From positions 4,397,001-4,461,000 of the forward strand of contig NZ_CP006587.1 of NCBI RefSeq assembly GCF_000737515.1: a stretch of DNA of 64,000 bases, written 5' to 3'. The stretch is from Hymenobacter sp. APR13. GTDB lineage: Bacteria > Bacteroidota > Bacteroidia > Cytophagales > Hymenobacteraceae. A program made the position numbers and the translations under genes. Under the pieces are notes generated by a model, which did no database searches, was not told the DNA's origin, and saw only the letters and a program-made list of their open reading frames with translations. Of this stretch, positions 11,195-18,238 are shown piece after piece (the first letter of the stretch is position 1; each line of letters starts with the position of its first letter).

Positions 11195-11584
11195 ATGCGT
11201 CGTTTCCTTTCCACCCTGGCCCTGGCCAGCCTGCTCACGGGCAGCATGGCGCTGGCCCAGGCGCCCACGCCGCCCCCACCCGATGTAGCGCCAGCCATAG
11301 CCACCAAGCTCATCCGGCGCCATAAAGTGGTGGTGCTGGACGTGCGCACGCCGGCCGAATTCGCTACCGGCCACGTGGCGGGAGCCCGCAACGTGGATTT
11401 CAAAGCCGCCGACTTCGCCCAGCAGGTCAGCCAGCTCGACAGCACCCAAACTTACCTAGTGTACTGCGCCAGCGGCAACCGCAGCAGTAAAGCCGCCACG
11501 CTCATGCGCCAAAATGGCCTGCGCAAAGTGGTGAACGGTGGCGCCTTTAAAGACCTGAACGCGGCCGGTGTGAAGAAGGAGTAG
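11195..11584 (+). CDS. Exported rhodanese-like domain protein
   Basis: A 129-aa protein: signal peptide MRRFLSTLALASLLTGSMALAQ, proline linker, then one rhodanese domain (VVVLDVRTPAEFATGHVAGARNVD) with the active-site loop CASGNRSS. The catalytic Cys is present, so sulfurtransferase activity is possible. Single-domain periplasmic rhodaneses are common, and their substrate is mostly unknown. Lies 71 bases after ligA with no evident functional link. A long two-layer inverted repeat begins two bases after the stop. Confidence 0.9.
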   Translation: MRRFLSTLALASLLTGSMALAQAPTPPPPDVAPAIATKLIRRHKVVVLDVRTPAEFATGHVAGARNVDFKAADFAQQVSQLDSTQTYLVYCASGNRSSKAATLMRQNGLRKVVNGGAFKDLNAAGVKKE

Positions 11585-11586
11585 AA

Positions 11587-11758
11587 CTGTCATTGCGAGG
11601 CTGCAGGCCGTGGCAATCCGTCCTCTTCGTGCGCTAAGCCTAAATTAAACACAAAGCCCTCCGGCAGTAGGTTAGTAACCTAGAGCCGGAGGGCTTATCT
11701 GTGAGGAACGATTGTCTCACAAAGAGGACGGATTGCTTCGCTCCGCTCGCAATGACAG
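11587..11758. repeat. Composite two-layer inverted repeat (GTCATTGCGAG outer, CCCTCCGGC inner), copy 1
   Basis: The outer arms are CTGTCATTGCGAGG...AATCCGTCCTCTT (11587-11627) and AAGAGGACGGATTGCTTCG...CAATGACAG (11722-11758). Between them lies a second hairpin, AAGCCCTCCGGC (11654-11665) / GCCGGAGGGCTT (11685-11696), around a third small palindrome. A second element with the same two layers, order and similar spacers is at 40402-40564. It separates the convergent rhodanese and deacetylase genes and could act as a terminator. Confidence 0.88.
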
Positions 11759-11761
11759 CAG

Positions 11762-12685
11762 TTAGAAGCTCTGCACGATGCTGTTGTGCAGGGTGCGGGC
11801 GCTCCAATAGCCGCTGGCAATGATGCGGCGGATGGTGAACAGCGGGTCCTGCGGGTCGCGCTTTTCGGCCAGCACGAAGGCGGCCACCATGCCGCGCTTC
11901 TTCAGCTCCGGAATGGCTTCGGGGTTCCAGAGGCCGAAGGGATAGGCGAAGTATTTGATGTCTTTGCCGGTGATTTCCTCCAGCGTTTTGGTGGGCTTCT
12001 CGATCTGCGTCACCCAGTCCTCGCCCTGGTACTTCTTCACGTTGTGGTGGTCCCAGGTGTGCGAGCCAATGACGTTGCCCTCATCCGAGAGCTGCTTCAC
12101 CTGCGCCTTGCTCATGTAGCGCGGCCGGCCCAGGCTCACGGTCATGATGAAGTACACGGCCTTGAAGTTGTGCTTGTCCAGCTCGGGCTTGGCCACCGTG
12201 AACTGGTCGAGGTCGGTGTCGTCGAAGGTGAGCATGATGGGCTTGCTCGGGAGCTTGGCGCCGGTGGTGAGGTAGGCGTAGAGCTGATCGGGCAGGATGG
12301 TGTGGTAGCCGGAGTCGGCCAGCATCTGGATCTGCTTTTTGAACGCATCCACCGGTACAATGTAGTCTTTGGCGCCTTTCGAGTCCTTGGCGCGCCAGTC
12401 GCGGATTTGGTGGTAGCACAGGATGGGCACCTGCGGCCGGGCCGTGATGGTGGCGGCATCGGCGATGCTGCCGGCCGGAATTGTGCTGGGGTCGGGGGCG
12501 GCGGTGGTACCGGCTTTAGCAGCAGAGTCTTCGGCGGCCGTGGTGGCGGCGGTGCCGCTCATGGCCGTGCTGGCGGGGGTACTGGTTTCGGCGGTGGCGG
12601 CCGTTTTGGCGTCGTTGCAGGAAGGCAGCGTGAGGGCCGAGGCCAGGGCGGCTGCGGTCAGCAGCGCGGAGGGGGTAAGCTTCAT
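11762..12685 (-). CDS. Lipoprotein polysaccharide deacetylase
   Basis: A 307-aa NodB-type (CE4) carbohydrate deacetylase anchored as a lipoprotein (MKLTPSALLTAAALASALTLPSC). An Ala/Thr-rich linker follows up to about residue 80. Domain motifs: PILCYHQIRDW; motif 1 IMLTFDDTD, with Thr where TFDDG usually has Gly; motif 2 SHTWDHH, carrying the two zinc-binding His; motif 3 FAYPFGLWNPEAI. It probably removes acetyl groups from cell-wall or surface glycan in the periplasm. The start is the ATG next to the signal peptide, 108 bases inside the longest frame. Divergent from dapA. Confidence 0.9.
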   Translation of the reverse strand: MKLTPSALLTAAALASALTLPSCNDAKTAATAETSTPASTAMSGTAATTAAEDSAAKAGTTAAPDPSTIPAGSIADAATITARPQVPILCYHQIRDWRAKDSKGAKDYIVPVDAFKKQIQMLADSGYHTILPDQLYAYLTTGAKLPSKPIMLTFDDTDLDQFTVAKPELDKHNFKAVYFIMTVSLGRPRYMSKAQVKQLSDEGNVIGSHTWDHHNVKKYQGEDWVTQIEKPTKTLEEITGKDIKYFAYPFGLWNPEAIPELKKRGMVAAFVLAEKRDPQDPLFTIRRIIASGYWSARTLHNSIVQSF

Positions 12686-12722
12686 GGAAAGTGGAAAGCG
12701 GCCGGTGAGCCGGCAAATGCTG

Positions 12723-12730
12723 TATTTTTG
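12723..12730 (+). promoter_or_regulatory. Possible -7 promoter box for dapA
   Basis: TATTTTTG matches the Bacteroidota -7 consensus TAnnTTTG and lies about 80 bases before the dapA ATG in the divergent region. No convincing TTG -33 element is visible at the normal spacing, so this is a weak call. Confidence 0.3.
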
Positions 12731-12808
12731 CAAAAGAAGGTCCAGCAGAACATCGGCGTACCTTCGTCCCCGACCTCCTACCCTACAAAGCAACAGCTAA
12801 TTCCTCGC

Positions 12809-13675
12809 ATGGACAAGCTTCACGGCACCGGCGTCGCCCTCGTCACGCCCTTTACTTCAGATACGCACGCCGTGGACTACCCGGCCCTGCGCCGCCTGCT
12901 CGATTTCGTCATCGACGGCGGCGTGGAATACCTCGTCATCAACGGCACCACGGCCGAGTCGCCCACCATTTCCACCGACGAAAAGGCAGAAATCCTGCGC
13001 GTGGCGCGGGAGCACACCGCCGGCCGCGTGCCGCTGGTGTACGGCATCGGCGGCAACGACACGGCCGCTACGGAAGCCCTGCTGCGCTCCACCGACCTGA
13101 CCGGCGTTTCGGCCATCCTGTCGGCCTCGCCCTACTACAACAAGCCCAGCCAGCGCGGCATCATCGCCCACTACGAGCGGCTGGCCGACGCCTCGCCCCT
13201 GCCCATCATCCTCTACAACGTGCCCGGCCGCACGGCCTCCAACCTCACGGCGGCCACCACGCTGCACCTGGCCCAGCACCCCAACATCATCGGTATCAAG
13301 GAAGCCAGCGGCAACCTGGAGCAGTGCATTGCCATTGCCGCCGCCAAGCCCGCCGACTTCCTGCTGATTTCCGGCGACGACATGATGACGACTTCGCTGA
13401 TCAGCTTCGGGGCCGTGGGTATCATCTCGGTGCTGGCCAACGCCTTCCCGCGCCGCTTTTCCGACATGACCCGCGCCGCCCTGGCCGGCGACTTCCCCAA
13501 AGCCAGCCAGCTGCTGTTCGGCTTCACCGACCTGAACCCGCTGATGTATGAGGAAAGCAACCCCGTCGGCGTGAAGGCCGCCCTGGCCGCGCAGGACCTC
13601 TGCTCCGGCGCCGTGCGCCTGCCGCTATTGGAGGCATCGGAGAGCCTGTTGGAGCGGGTGAAGCAACTGATGTAG
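12809..13675 (+). CDS. dapA: 4-hydroxy-tetrahydrodipicolinate synthase
   Basis: Condenses pyruvate with aspartate semialdehyde, the first committed step of lysine and diaminopimelate synthesis in the cytosol. The 288-aa TIM barrel shows GTGVALVTPF, NGTTAESPT (usually GTTGE; Ala here), the catalytic Tyr in LYNVPGRT (about 135) and the Schiff-base Lys in GIKEASG (about 164), then ISGDD and GAVGIISVLAN. The start is set at the first ATG of the conserved domain (MDKLHGTG); the long open frame upstream is only antisense to the deacetylase gene. A strong palindromic terminator follows. Confidence 0.97.
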   Translation: MDKLHGTGVALVTPFTSDTHAVDYPALRRLLDFVIDGGVEYLVINGTTAESPTISTDEKAEILRVAREHTAGRVPLVYGIGGNDTAATEALLRSTDLTGVSAILSASPYYNKPSQRGIIAHYERLADASPLPIILYNVPGRTASNLTAATTLHLAQHPNIIGIKEASGNLEQCIAIAAAKPADFLLISGDDMMTTSLISFGAVGIISVLANAFPRRFSDMTRAALAGDFPKASQLLFGFTDLNPLMYEESNPVGVKAALAAQDLCSGAVRLPLLEASESLLERVKQLM

Positions 13676-13740
13676 GTTTTATCCGACTAAAATAATTGCC
13701 TTATCAGGTACTCTGTGTCATTAAAGCGACATTAGGATCA

Positions 13741-13793
13741 GTTTCAGCAAAAAGCCTATTCCTGTTTAATAGGAATAGGCTTTTTGCTGAAAC
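13741..13793. terminator. Perfect 23-bp stem terminator
   Basis: Two 23-base arms (13741-13763 and 13771-13793) are exact reverse complements around a 7-base loop GTTTAAT. They contain AAAAAGCC / GGCTTTTT, so both strands have a T run. It lies between dapA and the converging DUF3592-like gene. Confidence 0.85.
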
Positions 13794-13805
13794 CAGAATT
13801 TCTAT

Positions 13806-14228
13806 CTACCACCATTTACATAAGAGGCCCAACGCAAAGCAGCTGCTCGCAAACAAAAAAAGGGCTCTTATTAAAGGAGATTTCCACCACTCTGCATACA
13901 GTACATCTTCTGTTTCACAGTTTTGTGGACGTAACGAATCGTATCGCACGCCTATTTCATTGCCAATCAAATAATCAAACGAATCATCGGAATCGGGCGC
14001 AAAAACTTGGGCTTGCTGAATTTGGCCAGCCTTGTTCTTATACTCAATTTCCATCCGCATGAGCGGGTTATTTTTTTGACGAATCCGTTGGGTTGCGACA
14101 ATTGTAGCGGTAGCTGGCAAACCGAATTTTCGTAGCTGCTGATGACTTATGAACTTGCGCAAATCTTTCAGGGCAAGTACGAAGGCAGCAATCATAACTA
14201 CGCTAAAGATCAGCTCCTTCTGAATCAT
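13806..14228 (-). CDS. Small membrane protein, DUF3592-like
   Basis: A 140-aa protein with an N-terminal helix (IFSVVMIAAFVLAL), an extracytoplasmic beta domain, and a C-terminal helix (LIRALFLFASSCFALGLL). The middle reads ATATIVATQRIRQKN, then YKNKAGQIQQAQVF and IGVRYDSLRPQNCE. This resembles DUF3592, where a helix pair brackets a small beta domain ending in V-x-Y-x-P. Function unknown. The gene is AT-richer than its neighbours, as are the two similar genes at 38125 and 46479, which hints at separate acquisition. Confidence 0.6.
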   Translation of the reverse strand: MIQKELIFSVVMIAAFVLALKDLRKFISHQQLRKFGLPATATIVATQRIRQKNNPLMRMEIEYKNKAGQIQQAQVFAPDSDDSFDYLIGNEIGVRYDSLRPQNCETEDVLYAEWWKSPLIRALFLFASSCFALGLLCKWW

Positions 14229-14309
14229 TATTAGGAAATCAACTGAGTACGATCAACAATATCTGACCTGTAAGCCGGCCCATAAACACCTGATTCATAT
14301 GACCGAAAG

Positions 14310-15044
14310 CTACCAACCGCTGGCCAGCACATCAGCAATGTGCATCGTCTTAATCGGCTTCTTTTCGCGGCGGATATAGGCGTCGAGGTGCATGAGGCAG
14401 CTGGTGTCGGTGCTGACGATGTAGTTGGCGCCGGTGGCCAGGGCGTGCTCCACCTTCTGCTCGGCCATGGCTACGGATATGGCCTGGAACTTCACGGCGA
14501 AGGTGCCGCCGAAGCCGCAGCAGGTTTCGTTTTCCACCATTTCCAGCCGCTGCAAGCCCGGAACGGCGTCGAGCAAACGGCGCGGGCCTTCCTTGATGCC
14601 GCACTCCCGCAACGCCGAGCAGGAGTCGTGGTAGGTGTAGGTGCCGTTGAGGCGGGCCTGCGGCACCGACTGCACGCCCAGCACATCCACCAGAAACTCA
14701 GTCAGCTCGTAGATGCGGCGCTGGGTGCCGTGGTACTGGCTTTGCTCAGGGCTGCCGTCGAACAGCTCGGCGTAGGAGTTGCGCACCATGCCCACGCACG
14801 AGGCCGAGGGGCTCACGATGTAGCGGCCCGGCTCGTTGGGGAAATCATCGAGAAACTTGCACGCCACCTCGCGGCTTTCGGCTTTGTAGCCGGCGTTGTA
14901 GGCCGGCTGGCCGCAGCAGGTCTGGTTGCTGTTGTAGTGCACCTCGCAGCCCACGGCTTCCAGCACCTTCACCATGTTCATGGCAGTTTGCGGAAACAGC
15001 TGGTCTACAAAGCAGGGGATGAATATATCGACGGCAGTTGGCAT
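14310..15044 (-). CDS. LutA/YkgE-like (Fe-S)-binding oxidoreductase subunit
   Basis: A 244-aa member of the cysteine-rich CCG-domain family that includes LutA of the lactate-utilisation complex. Two CCG modules are visible: QTCCGQPAYNAG near 44 and ETCCGFGGTFAVK near 166. CSALRECG supplies further Cys, and SASCVGMVR and DTSCLMHLD are also typical. LutA acts with LutB and LutC in L-lactate oxidation; no lutB or lutC is seen here, so the actual substrate is uncertain. The HMG-CoA-lyase-like gene lies upstream on the same strand, with a nested repeat in between. Confidence 0.85.
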   Translation of the reverse strand: MPTAVDIFIPCFVDQLFPQTAMNMVKVLEAVGCEVHYNSNQTCCGQPAYNAGYKAESREVACKFLDDFPNEPGRYIVSPSASCVGMVRNSYAELFDGSPEQSQYHGTQRRIYELTEFLVDVLGVQSVPQARLNGTYTYHDSCSALRECGIKEGPRRLLDAVPGLQRLEMVENETCCGFGGTFAVKFQAISVAMAEQKVEHALATGANYIVSTDTSCLMHLDAYIRREKKPIKTMHIADVLASGW

Positions 15045-15055
15045 GGCGTGTGGGT

Positions 15056-15204
15056 CCTCACCCCCTAACCCCCTCTCCTGCAGAGAGGGGGGACTAGTTT
15101 CTAGCTTTAAAGCTAGTTCCTGAGCCGGGTGATGAGTGGGGTTAGTTTTAAAATACTAGCAGCTAGTTCCCCCTCTCTGCAGGAGAAGGGGTTAGGGGGT
15201 GAGG
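15056..15204. repeat. Inverted repeat, CCTCACCCCCTAACCCC family, copy 1
   Basis: The left arm (15056-15098) begins CCTCACCCCCTAACCCCCTC and contains CTGCAGAGAGGGGG. The right arm (15161-15204) is its near-exact reverse complement, ending GGGGTTAGGGGGTGAGG. The spacer has further small AGCTAG / CTAGCT palindromes. The right arm overlaps the last 14 codons and stop of the HMG-CoA-lyase-like gene. A second copy is at 63076-63226. Confidence 0.9.
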
Positions 15205-16053
15205 CCCGGCAGCAAATATCTCCTGATTCAGCTGCATGGCCTCGGCCAGCGCTTCTGTGTTCAGGTGCAGCTCCTCCCCTTTTTCGGTGGCAAACTCAAT
15301 CAGACGCTCGGTGGGCATGTTGCCGGTCAGGGCGTCGGCTGCCATGGGGCAGCCGCCGTAGCCGCCCAGGGCACCGTCGAAGCGGCGGCAGCCGGCCTCG
15401 TAGGCCGCCTGCACCTTCTCGCGCCAGGTGGCGGGCGTGGTGTGCAGGTGCGCCCCGAACTCGATGTGCGGGAAAGCCGCCGTCAACTCGCGGAAGGGCG
15501 GCGCGATGGTGGCCGGCGTGGAGGCCCCGATGGTATCCGACAACGCCACGATGCCCACGCCGAGGGCGTCGAGCTTCTGGGTGAACTCGCCCAGGATTTC
15601 CGGGCTCCACGGGTCGCCGTAGGGGTTGCCGAAGCCCATGCTCAGGTACACCACCTGCTCCTGCCCGGTGCGGGCGCACAGCTCCTGCATGCGCGTTACG
15701 TCGTCGAAGGCCTCGGCAATGCTCTTGTTGGTGTTGCGCTGCTGGAAGGTTTCGGACACCGACAGCGGGAAGCCGATGTAGCGAATCTGGGGGTGCTGGG
15801 CGGCGGTTTCGGCCCCGCGCAGATTGGCCACAATGGCCAGCAGCCGCGTGCCCGACTGCGCCAGATCCAGCCCATCCAGCACCTCGGCAGTGTCGGCCAG
15901 CTGCGGAATGGCTTTCGGCGACACAAACGAGCCGAAGTCCAGCGTGTCGAAGCCCACGCGCAGCAGCGCGTTCAGGTAAGCGGTTTTCTGGGTGGTCGGG
16001 ATGAAGGTGGGCCAGCCCTGCATGGCGTCGCGGGGGCAGTCGATGAGTTTCAT
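15163..16053 (-). CDS. Hydroxymethylglutaryl-CoA lyase-like protein
   Basis: A 296-aa TIM-barrel lyase of the HMGL family, which splits HMG-CoA into acetoacetate and acetyl-CoA (leucine and ketone metabolism). Key motifs: DCPRDAMQGW at the N terminus (the D-x-x-x-R-D-x-x-Q substrate site), VSPKAIPQ, LSDTIGAS, FGAHLHTTP with metal-binding His, and the active-site Cys in GGYGGCPMA. The last 12 residues (HPLTPSPAERGN) are a translation of an intergenic repeat and unlikely to be ancestral. Start at MKLIDCP. Could act on a related acyl-CoA. Confidence 0.88.
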   Translation of the reverse strand: MKLIDCPRDAMQGWPTFIPTTQKTAYLNALLRVGFDTLDFGSFVSPKAIPQLADTAEVLDGLDLAQSGTRLLAIVANLRGAETAAQHPQIRYIGFPLSVSETFQQRNTNKSIAEAFDDVTRMQELCARTGQEQVVYLSMGFGNPYGDPWSPEILGEFTQKLDALGVGIVALSDTIGASTPATIAPPFRELTAAFPHIEFGAHLHTTPATWREKVQAAYEAGCRRFDGALGGYGGCPMAADALTGNMPTERLIEFATEKGEELHLNTEALAEAMQLNQEIFAAGPHPLTPSPAERGN

Positions 16054-16134
16054 GGGCAGCAAGCTTAGGGGGGAACCGCAAAGGTAGAAGCCTGCCCGAC
16101 AACTGCCCGGTGCGGCCCGCCCGGCTCTGGCGGG

Positions 16135-17112
16135 CTACTGCCGCACCACTCCGTAGCGGCCGCCTTTCACGTCCAGAATGAGCGTGGTACCCAGAAAAGG
16201 CTCGTTGCCCAGCATCCCGGCCATACCCGAAAAGCGCATCAGCGTTTGCTGCATCAAGTTCATGCCTTCGATGTACGTGACGGTGCGTAGCGGGGCCTCG
16301 ATGGCACCGAAGCGGATTTGGGCATCCGTGGGGGCCGTGTGCACGAGCAGCTTTTTGCCCCAGGAACTGGAGGCCGTGGTGCGGGTGGGCGCGCCCGGTG
16401 TAGCCAGCTCCTGCCAGATAGTTTGGCTGGTGATTAGGGCATTGGCGCTGGAGCCCGAGTCGAACAGAAGCTGCTGTTGCTTTTGCTGCAGGCCGGCATC
16501 GAGCAGCACGCGGCGGTTGGTAAACGCCAGCGGGCCGAACTCGGCGCGGCGCGCCAGGCTGTCGGGCACCTGCTGGTCTAGCGTGAACTGGTTGCGGGCG
16601 TAGTCGAGCAGCAGCACGCGGCCTTCCAGCACATCCGTGCCCAGCGTTCCGATGATGTAGGGCGCCAGGGTGTCGGCGGGCAGCTCCGGGCGGCCCAGCA
16701 GCAGCACTTTGCTCCGGCGCATCGTCACGGGCGCGCCGCCCAAACTGAACCGAAAGTTGCGCACGGTATCCTGCGGGGCCTGTAGCGCGTCACGCAACGC
16801 CGGGTAGTGCTGGCGCAGCACCTGCAGCTGGTGGGCGTAGAGCAGCGTGTAGGGCGCGCCGGTATCCAGCTGCAGGTAGAGCGTGCGCGGGCAGTTCGGG
16901 AGCCGGATGGGCACCAGCAGCGCATCGTGCAGCACAGCGGGCTTGGCCGTGGTGTCGGTAGTCCAGCGCAGCGGGCCGGTGGCAGGCAGGTTGGTGATGG
17001 AAAGCTGATTGGCCGGCGGCGCAAACTTCTGCTTCATGTAGAAGTACCCGCCCACGCCGCTCACAACGAGCAACAGCACTACCGAAAGCAGGATTCTGAA
17101 GAGGGTTTTCAT
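16135..17112 (-). CDS. Membrane-anchored tandem retropepsin-like aspartic protease homologue
   Basis: A 325-aa protein with an N-terminal helix (LFRILLSVVLLLVVSGVGGYFY) and two similar halves. Half 1 has YLQLDTGAPYTLL (Asp83) and IGTLGTDVLEGRVLLLDY (154-171). Half 2 has QLLFDSGSSANALI (Asp218) and MLGNEPFLGTTLILDV (300-315). D-T/S-G followed by a hydrophobic-Gly pair is the clan AA aspartic peptidase pattern. Two copies in one chain could build the active site without dimerisation, as pepsin does. Activity is inferred and the substrate unknown. It stands alone, with 215 bases of featureless sequence upstream. Confidence 0.7.
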   Translation of the reverse strand: MKTLFRILLSVVLLLVVSGVGGYFYMKQKFAPPANQLSITNLPATGPLRWTTDTTAKPAVLHDALLVPIRLPNCPRTLYLQLDTGAPYTLLYAHQLQVLRQHYPALRDALQAPQDTVRNFRFSLGGAPVTMRRSKVLLLGRPELPADTLAPYIIGTLGTDVLEGRVLLLDYARNQFTLDQQVPDSLARRAEFGPLAFTNRRVLLDAGLQQKQQQLLFDSGSSANALITSQTIWQELATPGAPTRTTASSSWGKKLLVHTAPTDAQIRFGAIEAPLRTVTYIEGMNLMQQTLMRFSGMAGMLGNEPFLGTTLILDVKGGRYGVVRQ

Positions 17113-17327
17113 GACGGAGAAATGGGGGTTGGAAGACTACAGCAAACCTACCCGCTGCCCTCGCCCGGCCGTGCGTCATTTTCCCGCCATTTGCCCGCCA
17201 TTCACAATAACACCCTTTCTATAAGCGCTTTGCCAACATCTCAAACCTGGCATTATCAGCATAATGACGCCTATAGTCACTGCCTTTCCGCATGTACCTG
17301 TCCTGAAAACCGCCAGCCAACGCGCCG

Positions 17328-18083
17328 CTACAGCCGCACCGGGTAGATGTCCAGCCGGCCCTGCCGCAGGCGGCGGGCGTAGTAGGCCACCGTCAGCACG
17401 TTGAGCAGATAAGTTGCCACCATCACCAGCAGAAACCCACCTTTGATGGGCGCATACTGAAACTGCACCGCCACCACCTGCCCCACGGCCAGCAGCACAT
17501 AAGCGAAGAAGCAGCCCACCTGCCACAGCACCTGAAAGCCCAGCACCCGCCGCCCCACCTCGGCGGCGTGCGCAATGGTATGCCGGTTTTTCCGCCATAG
17601 AACAAAGGGCACCACCAAGTTGAGCAGCGGCAACACCAGGAAGCTTAGTGCGCTTAGGTTGAGCAGCTGCAGAAACTCGGGATCGGCGCGCAGGATGGGC
17701 ATGCGGGCTGCTGCGGCCGGCGGCACTACAGTGGCTGTGGCGGGTGCCGGAGTAGCAGGCAGCCCAGCCGGAATAGTGGCCAGATTTGCCGGAGCAGCCT
17801 CAGTCCGCTCTTCGGGCAAGGATTGCCGCGGCGCGGAAGCTACGGGCAGTGACGCAGCAGGAGCATCGGCCGGGGCTGTGGCCGGAATGGGAGCAGCGTG
17901 CAGCTCCTCCAGCGGGACCTGCAGGGCCGCCGCTAGCGCCAGCAGCGTGTGGCCGCGCGGCACGGTGTCGCCCTGCTCCACCCGCTGAATGGTGCGCAAG
18001 CTTACGCCCGATTGCTCGGCCAACACCTCTTGGGAGAAGCCTTTGCTTTTTCGAATGGTAACGATACGGGCAGCAGAAAACAT
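17328..18083 (-). CDS. Membrane-associated XRE-family HTH protein (DUF4870-like C terminus)
   Basis: A 251-aa protein. Residues 5-60 form an XRE/Cro helix-turn-helix (RKSKGFSQEVLAEQSGVSLRTIQRVEQG). Residues about 65-125 are an Ala/Pro-rich linker. Residues 135-240 carry about four membrane helices (LSALSFLVLPLLNLVVPFVLW, VLWQVGCFFAYVLLAVGQVV, FLLVMVATYLLNVLTVAYY), like DUF4870. A DNA-binding domain tied to the inner membrane suggests direct membrane-to-DNA signalling, but target and stimulus are unknown. Divergent from the M23 peptidase gene, which may be under its control (inference). Confidence 0.85.
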   Translation of the reverse strand: MFSAARIVTIRKSKGFSQEVLAEQSGVSLRTIQRVEQGDTVPRGHTLLALAAALQVPLEELHAAPIPATAPADAPAASLPVASAPRQSLPEERTEAAPANLATIPAGLPATPAPATATVVPPAAAARMPILRADPEFLQLLNLSALSFLVLPLLNLVVPFVLWRKNRHTIAHAAEVGRRVLGFQVLWQVGCFFAYVLLAVGQVVAVQFQYAPIKGGFLLVMVATYLLNVLTVAYYARRLRQGRLDIYPVRL

Positions 18084-18238
18084 GGAGATAAACGTAGTCA
18101 GCCTGAAAACGCCTCAAGTATACCGGTTTCTGCAACCTTCGCCCCCTAGCTGGCCGCGGCTGCCGCATCGGCGCCGCAGGCCACCTAGCCGAACTACGGT
18201 GCGGTTTTTGGGGTTGAGCAGGAAACCAACCGCGCTTC

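Noticed and set aside
11786..12808. Long open frame in front of dapA, giving a 629-aa fusion
   Set aside because: It is purely antisense to the polysaccharide deacetylase gene and has a low-complexity Gly/Val/His composition; the DapA family starts at MDKLHGTG.
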